Assembly (NCBI GenBank): GCA_958295905.1
Contig: OY282382.1
Location: 3,248,001-3,312,000 of the forward strand
DNA: 64,000 bases
Direction: 5' to 3'
Origin: an uncultured Vicinamibacterales bacterium
GTDB taxonomy: Bacteria > Acidobacteriota > Vicinamibacteria > Vicinamibacterales > UBA8438
Shown: positions 40,235-49,874 of the stretch, in pieces
Position numbering within the stretch: position 1 is the first letter of the stretch
How the letters are laid out: every line of letters starts with the position of its first letter
Made by a program: the position numbers and the translations under genes
Notes under the pieces: model-generated
What the model was told of the DNA's origin: nothing
Databases searched by the model: none
The model's input: only the letters and a program-made list of their open reading frames with translations

Positions 40235-42901
40235 ATGAGCATCGGACTGACACCGACCGGGCGCCCGCGCTGGGCTCCCCTGCCGGATGACGACGTCGCC
40301 GCGCCGCGCCTGCAGCGCGCCTTCGACACCGACTGGCGCGAAGCCCTCTTCACGATCGCGGCCGAGCGGATTGACCTTCGGGGTTCACCCGGTCTGCGTT
40401 TCTGGCGGGAGATCGCCGAGCGCCATCTCACGGCCCTCTGCCACGTCCCCGAGGACGCGGCGCCTCTGCGGGTCCCCGCGCCGGCGGTCTGGCAGTGGAC
40501 CGCCTGGGTGCAGGCCGCGCCGCCCATGGCGGGCGGCGAGTACCTCTCCGTGGACCGCCTGCGGCGCATTTGGCGCCAGCTTACCGCATGGGTGTCGGAG
40601 ACCGCGCAGGCCGGCGGCGGACTGGCGGCGTTCCTGGAGGAGCGCGCGCCCCGGTGGCGGCAGGTGGGGCGCATCTGCTTCCACCTCGCCGAGCACCCGC
40701 ACGACGAAGCGCATCCGTTCGCCTTCCTGGCCACCTGGGTCGCCGGGTTCGACGCGGCGGGACGGATGAAGCACCGGCCGTTGCTCTCGGCGGTGCGGCA
40801 ACGCATCGGCGTGAAGGACGGCGCGGTGTTGGCGAGTTTCTTCGCACCCCTCCGGCGGGCCGCGGAGACCTGCGACTGGATCCGGGATCTGGTGCAGTCG
40901 GGCGACGTCTACCGGCCGCTGGCGTGGCCGCCGGAGCGCGCCCGGCGGCTCCTGCGCAGCGTGCCGGCGTTGGAGGAGGCCGGCCTGTCGGTCCGGCTGC
41001 CGGACGGGTGGCGGCGCCAGACGCGGCCGCGGGTCGAGGTGACCATCGGCGCCCGGACGCCTGCGCGGCTGGGGACCGACGCGGTGCTGGACTTCGACGT
41101 GGGCGTCACCCTCGGCGACGACGCGTTGACGCGCGACGAGCTGGAAACACTGCTCGACGGCGACGACGGGCTGGTGCGGATCAAGGACCGGTGGGCCGAG
41201 GTCGACCGCCAGCGGCTGCGGCAGGCCCTCCGCCACTGGCAGGCGGTGCAGCGGCGGGCCCGCAACGGGCTCTCCTTCACCGAGGGCATGCGTCTGCTCG
41301 CCGGCGCGCCGGCGGATCTGCGGGGCGCCGCCGGGGACGAAGAACGCGCGTGGGTGCACGTCTCCGCCGGCGATGCGATGCGCGGGGTGCTCCGGGGCAT
41401 GCGCCAGCCGGATGCGCTGGCCCCGGCGGAGATCGACGGCGATCTGCGGGGCACGCTGCGGCCGTATCAACGCGACGGGCTGACGTGGCTGCGCTTCCTG
41501 TCGCGGCTGGGTCTCGGCGCCTGCCTGGCCGACGACATGGGTCTGGGCAAGACCATCCAGGTTCTCGCGCTGCTGCTCTGCGGGCGGCGCGACGACCCGG
41601 CCGGGCCGCGGGCGCCGTCGCTGCTGGTGATTCCGGCGTCGCTGCTCGGGAACTGGCGCCGCGAGGCGGAGCGGTTCGCGCCGGCGCTGGCGCTGCGGTT
41701 CCTGCACCCCGCCGAGACGGACCGCCGGCGGATCGCGGAGATCGCGGCCGACCCCGCCCGGCATCTGGCCGGCGTCGATCTGGCGGTGACGACCTACCCC
41801 ATGCTGGTCCGCCAGCCGTGGCTGGAGGACGTATCCTGGCGACTGGTCGTTCTCGACGAAGCGCAGGCCGTCAAGAATCCGTCGACCCGCCAGAGCCGGG
41901 CTGTCCGGCGGCTTCCGGCTCACGCCCGCATCGCCCTGACCGGCACCCCGGTGGAGAATCGCCTGGATGATCTCTGGGCGCTGTTCGACTTCCTCAATCC
42001 CGGTCTGCTCGGCTCGCGCGCGGTGTTCCAGGCGTTCGTCAAGCGCCTGCAGGCGCGTCCGGAGAACCCCTTCGCACCGCTTCGCCAACTGGTCGCGCCC
42101 TACATCCTGCGCCGCCTGAAGACGGACCGCGGCATCGTCGCCGACCTGCCGGAGAAGACGGAAACGGCCCGTTACTGCCGATTGACGCGCGCGCAGGTCG
42201 TCCGCTACGAGCGCGTGGTCCGCGACCTGCGGCGCGACCTGGAATCGAGCGCGGGCATCGCACGCCGAGGCGCGGTGCTGCGGGCGCTGCTGCGCCTGAA
42301 GCAGGTCTGCAACCATCCGAGTCAGGCGTCGGGCGACGGCCGTTACGCGCCGGCCGACAGCGGCAAGTTCGCGCGTCTGGCGGAAGTGTGCCAAGAGCTG
42401 GCGGAGCGCCGGGAACGAACGCTCGTCTTCACCCAGTTCCGGGAGATCATCGACCCGCTGGCGGCGCATCTGGCGACGATCTTCGGCCGGCCGGGACTGG
42501 CGCTGCACGGCGGCACGGCCGTGGGGCGGCGCCGCGCGCTGGTGGATCGGTTCCAGGCCGCCGACGGCCCCCCCTTCTTCATTCTGTCACTCAGGGCGGG
42601 CGGCACGGGGCTGAACCTGACGGCGGCGTCCCACGTGATCCACTTCGACCGCTGGTGGAATCCGGCGGTGGAGAATCAGGCCACCGACCGCGCGTTCCGT
42701 ATCGGCCAGCGGCGCAACGTGCTCGTCCACAAGTTCATCACCACGGGCACCATCGAGGAGAAAATCGACCAGATGATCGCGGAGAAGAAGGCGCTGGCGG
42801 CCGACCTGCTCGATGGTGACCGCGAGATCGACCTGACCGAGCTGTCCGACGACGAGCTGATCGATCTGGTGCGGCTCGACGTCACACGGGCGCAGCCGTG
42901 A
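40235..42901 (+). CDS. SNF2-family DEAD/DEAH helicase (HepA-like)
   Basis: The 888-residue protein has an N-terminal SNF2-associated region (about 1-400; ARNGLSFTEGMRLL is typical of the SNF2_assoc/DUF3670 part) and a complete SNF2 motor: RPYQRDGLTWLRF, ADDMGLGKTIQ near 434, DEAQAVKN near 540, LTGTPVENRLDDLW, and in the C lobe SLRAGGTGLNLTAA and QATDRAFRIGQ. These ATPases translocate on double-stranded DNA and displace bound proteins. It is followed after 175 bp by a SWIM zinc-finger protein, a pairing that recurs in many bacteria; the pair's role is not established, though its place here suggests a link to defence. Confidence 0.9.
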   Translation: MSIGLTPTGRPRWAPLPDDDVAAPRLQRAFDTDWREALFTIAAERIDLRGSPGLRFWREIAERHLTALCHVPEDAAPLRVPAPAVWQWTAWVQAAPPMAGGEYLSVDRLRRIWRQLTAWVSETAQAGGGLAAFLEERAPRWRQVGRICFHLAEHPHDEAHPFAFLATWVAGFDAAGRMKHRPLLSAVRQRIGVKDGAVLASFFAPLRRAAETCDWIRDLVQSGDVYRPLAWPPERARRLLRSVPALEEAGLSVRLPDGWRRQTRPRVEVTIGARTPARLGTDAVLDFDVGVTLGDDALTRDELETLLDGDDGLVRIKDRWAEVDRQRLRQALRHWQAVQRRARNGLSFTEGMRLLAGAPADLRGAAGDEERAWVHVSAGDAMRGVLRGMRQPDALAPAEIDGDLRGTLRPYQRDGLTWLRFLSRLGLGACLADDMGLGKTIQVLALLLCGRRDDPAGPRAPSLLVIPASLLGNWRREAERFAPALALRFLHPAETDRRRIAEIAADPARHLAGVDLAVTTYPMLVRQPWLEDVSWRLVVLDEAQAVKNPSTRQSRAVRRLPAHARIALTGTPVENRLDDLWALFDFLNPGLLGSRAVFQAFVKRLQARPENPFAPLRQLVAPYILRRLKTDRGIVADLPEKTETARYCRLTRAQVVRYERVVRDLRRDLESSAGIARRGAVLRALLRLKQVCNHPSQASGDGRYAPADSGKFARLAEVCQELAERRERTLVFTQFREIIDPLAAHLATIFGRPGLALHGGTAVGRRRALVDRFQAADGPPFFILSLRAGGTGLNLTAASHVIHFDRWWNPAVENQATDRAFRIGQRRNVLVHKFITTGTIEEKIDQMIAEKKALAADLLDGDREIDLTELSDDELIDLVRLDVTRAQP

Positions 42902-43076
42902 AGGCCGCGGCTTTTCCCGACCCGGACCGCCCCGGCGCGCCGCCCCGTGCGGCCGGGGCGCGGCCGGCGCGCCGCCCGCGCCCGTCGTCGTCTCTTCACC
43001 CGCCGGCGGGCGCCGTCTGCGCGATCCGGGCCAAGCCGGCCCCACGTTCGCGCGGACGCTCCACCGGGTGCTGACC

Positions 43077-44198
43077 ATGCCGCGGCGACAACCTCTGCTG
43101 CCGTTTTTCGATCGGGTTCCGCCCCGGCTGCGGGAGCTGTACAGGCGGCGCCTGGGCGAGGCGGTGCGGCCGGACGCGTCGGACGAACCGGTCGCGCGGC
43201 ACTTCTGGGGCCGGCGTTGGCAGGAACACCTGGAGGCGTGCCTCGCCGGGCGCCTGCCGGGAGGCCGCGCCTGCGTGCGCGAAGGCGCCATCAACAATCT
43301 GGAGGTCCGCCCGGGACACGTCCAGGCGATCGTCGTCGGCGCGACGATCGATTACGTCGACGTTCGCATCCGAAAGCTCCGGGCCGACGTCTGGAAAGCC
43401 CTCCGGATCGCCTGCCTCGGCCAGATCGGATCCCGGAGCGACCTGCTGGACGGACGCGTGTCCGGGCACGTGCGGGACGTCCTCACCGACCCCGACCGCG
43501 GCCTGTTTCCGACGCCGGCCGACATCACGCCGCGCTGCCCTTGCGGCGACCGGGCCGCGGCCTGCAAGCACGCGATGGCCGCGCTCTACGGGGCCGGCGG
43601 TTCTTTCGACCGCGACCCGCTCCTGCTCTTCCGTCTTCGCGGCGTCCAACCGGCGGATCTGATCAGCGACCTGGCCCCGCCGGTCGGCGGGACGTGGCGG
43701 CGCGACGTGCTCGCCGAGGACGCCCTCGCCGAGATCTTCGGCATTCATCTCGATGCCGGTCCGAAAGAGACGGCCCTCTCGTACCGCCGCCGGCTGCCGG
43801 TGGCCGGCCCCCGGCCCAGGAAGACGCCCGCCGGGAACCGGGAACCCGGAAACGACGCCTCCGCGGAGGAGCCGGCGCCCGCACGACGCGGCAATACCGG
43901 CGCCGCGATTCGGGAACCGGGACGCGCCGCCGCCGCGGGGGAGCCGGGACGCGGCCCCGGCGCGGAGGGGCCGGCCCCCGCGCCCGACCGATCGGCGTCC
44001 GCATGGCGCCCCACCGGACCGCTCGTGGCCAGGCTGCGCGAGCGGACCGGCTTCACCGTCGCCGAGCTGGCCGAACTGCTCCACGTGTCGCCGTCGACGG
44101 TGCGCCGCTGGGAGACCACGCCCGGCCCGTTGCGCCTGCCCCCGCCGCAGCGGGAGGCCCTGCGGGTGCTGCGCGACGAAACCGGCTTGGCGGAGTGA
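43077..44198 (+). CDS. SWIM zinc-finger protein with C-terminal helix-turn-helix
   Basis: The 373-residue protein starts at ATG 43077; GTG 43068 is possible. A SWIM zinc finger, CPCGDRAAACKH (C-x-C ... C-x-H) near residue 154, should bind DNA or protein. It is followed by an Ala/Pro/Arg-rich low-complexity stretch (about 245-310) and then a C-terminal HTH (FTVAELAELLHVSPSTVRRWE). SWIM proteins commonly pair with SNF2 helicases, as here, and may target the helicase to DNA. The added HTH is unusual and could give sequence specificity or autoregulation. The low-complexity linker is rich in repeated GAEGPAPA-like words. Confidence 0.82.
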   Translation: MPRRQPLLPFFDRVPPRLRELYRRRLGEAVRPDASDEPVARHFWGRRWQEHLEACLAGRLPGGRACVREGAINNLEVRPGHVQAIVVGATIDYVDVRIRKLRADVWKALRIACLGQIGSRSDLLDGRVSGHVRDVLTDPDRGLFPTPADITPRCPCGDRAAACKHAMAALYGAGGSFDRDPLLLFRLRGVQPADLISDLAPPVGGTWRRDVLAEDALAEIFGIHLDAGPKETALSYRRRLPVAGPRPRKTPAGNREPGNDASAEEPAPARRGNTGAAIREPGRAAAAGEPGRGPGAEGPAPAPDRSASAWRPTGPLVARLRERTGFTVAELAELLHVSPSTVRRWETTPGPLRLPPPQREALRVLRDETGLAE

Positions 44199-44394
44199 CG
44201 GAACGCTCCCCCTGCGGGAGCGTCTTGCGTGATCCGTGCTTCCAGGAACAGCCGGGCGTCTCGTCGTTCGGTGAATCCGGCAGCCGATTTCCACTGTCCG
44301 GGCTGGTCCGTCGCCTCGTGAACCTCTCGGCGGGTCGCGCTTGTTTGCGGTCCCAACCTGGCTCGTACGAACGTGGCCGAGGCGGGGCGGCAGG

Positions 44395-45231
44395 TCAATC
44401 CACGAGTACCGCGTAGGGGCGGTTCGCGGCCTCCCACGCGCGCAGATCCGCCCATAACCCGGTGTCCCGCAGGTCCTCTGGAGACATGCCCGCTCGAAGG
44501 AGTCTCGCGATGTCGTTGGTTCCAATACTGGTGGGGAGGTCTCCGAGAACGCGGCGGAGTCCTATGCGGAGAATCGTGATCATGTCGTGCCCCCGGACGA
44601 CATGCCACGGATCGACGTCCGCAAGTTGCCCGAGACGGCTTGTGACGGCATCTGCATCATGAGGCGAATTCGCCAACGCTCGGCAAATCAACGTTTCGTC
44701 GTCTACCGTCCACGTCTTCTCGTCCACGAACTGCTGTACCTTCACTTGCAGTTTGACCGATGGTCGAGCGAGCAGGGCGGCGAACCGCAGACGACCGAAG
44801 ACCAGTGCCCGTTCCAGAAGGGCAGTGCGTACGTCGATGCCTGCGCTCTCGAGTCGATGGATCTTGGAAACATTGCCGTGCTCGGCGAGTACCTTGTCGA
44901 GCGCGGATGAACGGCAAAGAAGACACTCGAGGTCGTGCGCGTCCGTGTACAACAGGTTGCTGGATTCGATGCGCCCGCCTGTCAGGCGTTCGAAATCGCT
45001 GTCCACGATGCCGAGAGCGCCACCGAATTGCGTGGCGTCGAGCCGTTGAACGGCGCCGATGACGTTCGGTTTCCCCTCCCCGTCGATGAGATCGCATGTG
45101 GCATGGCACCGCGGCCGCCAGAAGCGCACGTCATCCTTGCCTTCGACGATCATGACGGCGCCGTGGTGAGACGCGCGGAGCATTTTGATTTCGCCGACGA
45201 GCGTGCCGGGAGATTTGTGTCCCTGTAGCAT
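44395..45231 (-). CDS. DUF4435/TOPRIM-type effector (AriB-like)
   Basis: The 278-residue protein has TOPRIM-like acidic motifs: MIVEGKDDVRFW at about 27-38 and GIVDSDFERLTGG near 75, followed by NLLYTDAHDLECLL, the DUF4435 pattern. In PARIS the related AriB is a nuclease released by the ATPase partner to cleave host RNA targets and abort infection. It starts 16 bp after the ATPase stop on the same strand, so the two form an operon. Whether this is true PARIS or another ATPase-DUF4435 family cannot be decided here. Confidence 0.8.
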   Translation of the reverse strand: MLQGHKSPGTLVGEIKMLRASHHGAVMIVEGKDDVRFWRPRCHATCDLIDGEGKPNVIGAVQRLDATQFGGALGIVDSDFERLTGGRIESSNLLYTDAHDLECLLCRSSALDKVLAEHGNVSKIHRLESAGIDVRTALLERALVFGRLRFAALLARPSVKLQVKVQQFVDEKTWTVDDETLICRALANSPHDADAVTSRLGQLADVDPWHVVRGHDMITILRIGLRRVLGDLPTSIGTNDIARLLRAGMSPEDLRDTGLWADLRAWEAANRPYAVLVD

Positions 45232-45247
45232 GGTCGGTCATGCCGGA

Positions 45248-46627
45248 CTATGCCGAATCGCCCAATGCAACCATCAGATCGCTTTCATCGCCAACTATGA
45301 ATGGCGAATGGGTGGCAACTACCGTATCAAAACCTGACAGTTCGACGATCTGCTTCAGATCGGGGAGAAATCTCTTCTGCCATCCTACATGAAGGGACAA
45401 CTCGGGTTCATCGATCAATACGACTGTATTGGGTCGGACCCTGAACAGAAGATCGTAGTGCAAGACGAGTTCGTGCTGTTCGCCGGAGGATAGAGAGTTC
45501 AGTTGTAGTCGTGAACCGGCTGGGTCTTCCGCCACCAAGCCCGTGGTTCTGTCGAGGCGAATTTTCTTGTTGCGAAACTTCCCATTCACGTTGTCGAGAA
45601 AAAGACGAGTGCGCCTCGCCAAATCCTCCAATGCATCGAGTTTGTGATCAGTGTCCTGCACGTACAGCGTCATTGCCCGGGCCACGGTAGTGTCCATATC
45701 CCGCAGTCTGGCGGCGTCAAGGGGATGTGCGGGCGTTTCGTCGAGAATGCCGATTGCCTTGAATTCGCTGGTCTTCTTGACCAGAATGGCCATGCGTTCC
45801 TGAAGTTCGTCTTCGGGCAATCGTCGAGTCGCCGAGATCAGGCGCTGCGGAAAGGTCTGATCCAGCGTCTGGGCCTGTCTTCCATACTCGGCCATCGTGT
45901 CGCCGAGACGTACGTGAAAGTCCTGACTGCACTCCAGGACGCTGGAGATGAAAGCGAAGGTTCCGCGAACCGATCGGATTCTCGACGTGGTGGCCGGCTC
46001 GGTCCGCACAAGTCGTTGGGCCTCGATCAGGAAGGCGTTCGTACTCTCCAGAAACGCATCCAGCCAGGGAGACTCCCCACCCGCGGGGCTGTCGCCGGTC
46101 GGGGTATGCAACCCAAGAAAGTGGTAGGGCCTGGGCCACCCTTCGCCACGAGGGTCGCCGAACCGGGAAAGCACCTCGGACTCGGAGAGGACCTCTCCGT
46201 CGCGTACGTCGATCCAGGCGTTCGGGAGGCTGTGGTGGGGCTCGATGTACCGGATTCGGGCGGCGACGGATTCTGCCTCGGACGGGCGGAGGTCTACCTG
46301 GTGGATGTTGCGGGTTCCGTCCGCCGTCGTCAGCGTGAGCGTTCCGGCGTCGCCGGTGCTCTCAGGAAGATCTGACGTCCGCAACTCGAGAGTGCTGCGG
46401 TCCTCGAATCGCAGAAGAAAGCGTGTGAACGGAATGCGCTTGAAGCAGGCGAAGTCGTTTCGCAAGAGGGCGTCGACCATTCGCAGAACGGTGGTTTTTC
46501 CCACGCCGTTCGGACCATGCAGAAGCGTTACGCGGTCGTCGAGGTTGAGGTCGATGCCATGGTCGTAGATGCCGAAGAGCCCGTCGACCTCGATTCGTTG
46601 AAGCCGAAGGAGTTGAGGTCGGTCCAT
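45248..46627 (-). CDS. AAA15-type ATPase partner of DUF4435 (AriA-like)
   Basis: The 459-residue protein starts at ATG 46627. It is an SMC-like ATPase with Walker A HGPNGVGKTT near residue 37, a coiled helical middle, signature LSSGEQHELVLHYDLL, Walker B VVLIDEPELSLHVGWQ near 405 and the D/H-loop VVATHSPFIVGD. This is the architecture of AriA and of OLD-family ATPases. It would sense a phage protein and hold or release the downstream TOPRIM effector. Base composition is somewhat lower in GC than the surrounding genes. The upstream 208 bp to the PQQ gene end hold nothing recognisable. Confidence 0.83.
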   Translation of the reverse strand: MDRPQLLRLQRIEVDGLFGIYDHGIDLNLDDRVTLLHGPNGVGKTTVLRMVDALLRNDFACFKRIPFTRFLLRFEDRSTLELRTSDLPESTGDAGTLTLTTADGTRNIHQVDLRPSEAESVAARIRYIEPHHSLPNAWIDVRDGEVLSESEVLSRFGDPRGEGWPRPYHFLGLHTPTGDSPAGGESPWLDAFLESTNAFLIEAQRLVRTEPATTSRIRSVRGTFAFISSVLECSQDFHVRLGDTMAEYGRQAQTLDQTFPQRLISATRRLPEDELQERMAILVKKTSEFKAIGILDETPAHPLDAARLRDMDTTVARAMTLYVQDTDHKLDALEDLARRTRLFLDNVNGKFRNKKIRLDRTTGLVAEDPAGSRLQLNSLSSGEQHELVLHYDLLFRVRPNTVVLIDEPELSLHVGWQKRFLPDLKQIVELSGFDTVVATHSPFIVGDESDLMVALGDSA

Positions 46628-46835
46628 GACACTGTGGCTCCGTCGTCTCTCGGAGTTCCTGGAGGGCGCTTGGGCGGTGGGGCCATGCATCCGGCGTCGG
46701 GCGGTCCGCCGGTAGCGGGCCGGCGATCAGGACTGCTTGGTTCGTTTCGACGGAAGATGTCCAGGCAAAGAGACGATCATCCCCGTCTCCCGCGCCGGCG
46801 GCGGCTGGAAGACGGGGATAAACCGTGCGGCTCGT

Positions 46836-48599
46836 CTAACGCTGGTCGAGCGCGAAGACGAACAGGTAGCTCGAGTTCTCGAGGTTGTCGTACTTCACCG
46901 GGTGCAGGTGGCGTCCGCTGGACTGCACCGCGACGTACTGCGTGGGGCCGATGGCGTAGGTGACGGGGGCGCCCTTGAGGGGGGTGCCGACGTTGAAGCG
47001 CCACAGCTCTTCGAGCGTCTCGTCGTTGTAGGCCACGATCCAGCCGTCCTGCAGGGCGGTGAACACGAGGCCGCCGGCGGTGGCGACGATCCCCGACCGG
47101 ATCTCGATGTCGGTGATCGCCTTGGCGAGCACTTCGTGCTCGACCGCGTGGAACGCGGTCACCGACCCGTAGTAGAGGTCGCTGTCGTACTGGCGGCGCT
47201 CGCTGCGCTGGGGGTCGATGTTGCCCTCGGGCCCGGCGGGGACCATGGCCGCGCCGGTCTGCTCGAAGCAGCCCTCGGTGCCGACGCCGTAGGCGATGCG
47301 CTTCACGGGGTTGTAGGCCATCGGCTGGTGGGCGACCCCGCCGTGCCACGTCGGGCAGGCCCGCTTCATTTCGTCGCGGTCGCTGCGCATGGCGCGGGCC
47401 TCGGGGTTGTAGATCTGCACGTCGAGGTTGGGGTCGTACTCGACCGGCTTCCCGGTCACCGGATTGAGCCCCGCCGTCCAGTTCAGGTCGTTGACGTACT
47501 TCGCGCCCCGGATGAAGCTGCCGTCGGTGCGGTCGAGGGTGTAGAAGAACCCGTTGCGTCCGTAGTGGGAGACGACCTTGCGCAGGCGCCCGTCGATCTC
47601 GAGGTCGTAGAGCATGTGCACGCCGACCTCGTCGTAGTCCCACGAGTCGTTCGGGGTGTACTGGAAGTGCCACTCGAGCTCGCCGGTGGCGACGTCGAGG
47701 GCGACGGCGCTGTTGGTGAAGAGGTTGTCGCCGGGGCGGAACTCGGCGTCGTAGCCGGGGAACGGGTTGCCGGTGCCGACGATGTAGAGGTTCGTCTCGG
47801 GGTCGTAGGAACCGGTCTGCCAGATGCCCCCGCCGCCCGTCTTCCACGCGTTGTGGTCGTCGGTCCAGGTCTCGCTGCCGGGCTGGCCCGGCTCGGGCAC
47901 GACGTACCAGCGCCACAGCTCCTGACCGGTGTAGACGTCGAGGGCCGCCACCCAGCCGCGGGTGCCGCCGTCGCCGGCGCCGTTGTGCACGAGGACCTTG
48001 CCGTCGGCGACGAGCGGCGCGGTGAGGAACCGTTCGCGCCGGCCGAACTCGTTGGCGCCGGCGATCTCCACGTCCCACATGATCTCGCCGTTGTCACGGT
48101 CGATGGAGATGACCCGGCCGTCGGGCAGGTTCGCCAGCACCCGGTCCTCCCAGAGGGCGATGCCGCGGGAGCGCGACGTGTTCCCCTCGTGGTCGACGCC
48201 GGGGTCCGCGATCCAGACGAACTGGCCGTAGTTGGGGTTGCGGGCGTCGATCTTGTAGACGGTCCCCCAACCGTCGCTGGTGTACATGAAACCGTTGTCG
48301 ATCAGCGGGTTGAGCTCGCTCTCGGGGCCGTTGCGCCCGGTGTCCTGCATGCCGCCGAGGGCCAGGGCCCACACCATGCGGAGGTCGCCGACGTTGCCGC
48401 GGTCGATCTGGGTGAGCCGCGAGTAGCGGGTCGACGTGTAGTCGCCGTTCATGATCAGCCAGTTCTGCGGCTCGTTCCGGGCGTTGATCAGCCGGTCGCG
48501 GTTGACCGTGAGGCTGTACTGCCCGTGGGCCGCGATCGTCGAGGCGGCCACCAGGAGGGCGGCGGCGCAGACCGTTTTGACCAAAGAGTGCTGGCGCAT
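46836..48599 (-). CDS. PQQ-dependent alcohol dehydrogenase, lanthanide-type Asp signature
   Basis: The 587-residue secreted quinoprotein has a signal peptide ending AAHGQ and eight propeller blades. The catalytic region reads NDSWDYDEVG with the sequel GRNGFFYTLDR. The Asp two residues after the catalytic Asp matches the extra ligand of lanthanide-dependent XoxF/ExaF enzymes (Ala in calcium-dependent MxaF). The Glu that usually coordinates the metal (GGE-x-GVRG) appears as AGDGGTRG, so the site is atypical. IVGTGNPFPGY carries the expected Asn. It oxidises alcohols in the periplasm; no cytochrome partner is adjacent. aaaggggac provides a ribosome-binding site. Confidence 0.87.
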   Translation of the reverse strand: MRQHSLVKTVCAAALLVAASTIAAHGQYSLTVNRDRLINARNEPQNWLIMNGDYTSTRYSRLTQIDRGNVGDLRMVWALALGGMQDTGRNGPESELNPLIDNGFMYTSDGWGTVYKIDARNPNYGQFVWIADPGVDHEGNTSRSRGIALWEDRVLANLPDGRVISIDRDNGEIMWDVEIAGANEFGRRERFLTAPLVADGKVLVHNGAGDGGTRGWVAALDVYTGQELWRWYVVPEPGQPGSETWTDDHNAWKTGGGGIWQTGSYDPETNLYIVGTGNPFPGYDAEFRPGDNLFTNSAVALDVATGELEWHFQYTPNDSWDYDEVGVHMLYDLEIDGRLRKVVSHYGRNGFFYTLDRTDGSFIRGAKYVNDLNWTAGLNPVTGKPVEYDPNLDVQIYNPEARAMRSDRDEMKRACPTWHGGVAHQPMAYNPVKRIAYGVGTEGCFEQTGAAMVPAGPEGNIDPQRSERRQYDSDLYYGSVTAFHAVEHEVLAKAITDIEIRSGIVATAGGLVFTALQDGWIVAYNDETLEELWRFNVGTPLKGAPVTYAIGPTQYVAVQSSGRHLHPVKYDNLENSSYLFVFALDQR

Positions 48600-48708
48600 G
48601 CAGGGTCCCCTTTCTGGACGTTCCGATCGACGTAGCTTACACCGAAAGAGACGCGCCGGCCGGGGGGTTGGGGGAGGGGGCGCGCGTAAGCCGGCGCCGG
48701 CCGGGCCG

Positions 48709-49806
48709 CTAGCTGAATATGCCGTAGAGCGACAGGAGGACGCCGCCGGCGATGACGGAGCCGAGCTGGCCCGCGGTGTTGGCGCCCATCGCGTGCATGA
48801 GGACGTGGTTGGTGAAGTCCTCTTCCTGCGCCACCCGCTGAACGAGCCGCCCGCTCATGGGGAAGGCGCTGATGCCGGCGGCGCCGACCAGGGGATTCAC
48901 CTTGCCCCGCGTCACCGCGCAGAGGACCTTGCCGAACACGATTCCCGCGATGGTGTCGAGCGCGAACGCGAAGAGGCCCAGGCCGAGGATGAACAGGGTC
49001 GTCGACTGCAGGAACGTGTCGGCCTGCATCAGGCTGCCGACGGTGAGCCCCAGGAAGATCGTCGACAGGTTGGCGAGCTCGTTGGACGCGGTGCTCGCGA
49101 GCTGGGCGACGACGCCCGACTCCTTCAAGAGGTTCCCGAACATCAGCGTCGCCACGAGCGGGGCCGAGGGCGGCACGAGAATGCCGACGAGAATCGTCAC
49201 CACGATGGGGAAGGCGATGACCGCGCCGCGGGGGACCGGCCGCGGGGCGTACTCCATGCGGATGCTGCGCTCCGCCTTCGTGGTGAAGAGCCGCATCAGC
49301 GGGGGCTGGATGATCGGGACCAGGCTCATGTAGGAGTAGGCGGTGACCGCGATCGGAGCCAGCAGCTCGGGGGCGAGCAGGGACGAGACGTAGATGCTGG
49401 TGGGGCCGTCGATGGCGCCGATCACGGCGATCGAGGCGGCCTGGTTCAGGGGGAACCCGAAGAGGGTGGCGAGGATGAGGGTGGCGAAGATGCCGAGCTG
49501 GCCGGCCGCCCCGAGCAGGGCGAACACCGGCTGCGACAGCAGGGGGCGGAAGTCCATCATCGCCCCGATGCCGATGAAGATGAACAGCGGGAACAGCTCG
49601 GTGTCGATGCCGAACTCGATCAGGAGCTGCAGCATGCCCTCGGGCTGGTTCATCGGCGAGTTCGGCAGGTTGCCGAGCAGCACCCCGAAGCCGATGGGCA
49701 GCAGCAGGGTCGGTTCGTACTCCTTCCCGATGGCCAGATAGATCAGGAGTCCGCCGATGGCGAACATCAGCAGCGCTTCGGGGCCGATCGAGGGAATGTA
49801 GGGCAT
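48709..49806 (-). CDS. Na+-translocating decarboxylase beta subunit, set 2
   Basis: The 365-residue membrane protein resembles OadB/MmdB/GcdB: LLLPIGFGVLLGNLP near the start, AVIGAIDGPTSIYVSS near 138 with the conserved Asp, [14 protein letters not shown], and the C-terminal NPLVGAAGISAFPMSGR and NHVLMHAMGANTAGQ. It differs from the first copy at GAIDGPT (GGADGPT in 17927-19069). It is the last gene of a four-gene operon with carboxyltransferase, gamma-like and biotin carrier subunits. It would couple decarboxylation of a carboxybiotin to Na+ export. Confidence 0.92.
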   Translation of the reverse strand: MPYIPSIGPEALLMFAIGGLLIYLAIGKEYEPTLLLPIGFGVLLGNLPNSPMNQPEGMLQLLIEFGIDTELFPLFIFIGIGAMMDFRPLLSQPVFALLGAAGQLGIFATLILATLFGFPLNQAASIAVIGAIDGPTSIYVSSLLAPELLAPIAVTAYSYMSLVPIIQPPLMRLFTTKAERSIRMEYAPRPVPRGAVIAFPIVVTILVGILVPPSAPLVATLMFGNLLKESGVVAQLASTASNELANLSTIFLGLTVGSLMQADTFLQSTTLFILGLGLFAFALDTIAGIVFGKVLCAVTRGKVNPLVGAAGISAFPMSGRLVQRVAQEEDFTNHVLMHAMGANTAGQLGSVIAGGVLLSLYGIFS

Positions 49807-49874
49807 GAAGGCCGGTGCGCGCTTCCGCGGAGGGGCGGACGGCGCGCCTTGGAACCGCCGGTTGCCGCGCGGGC

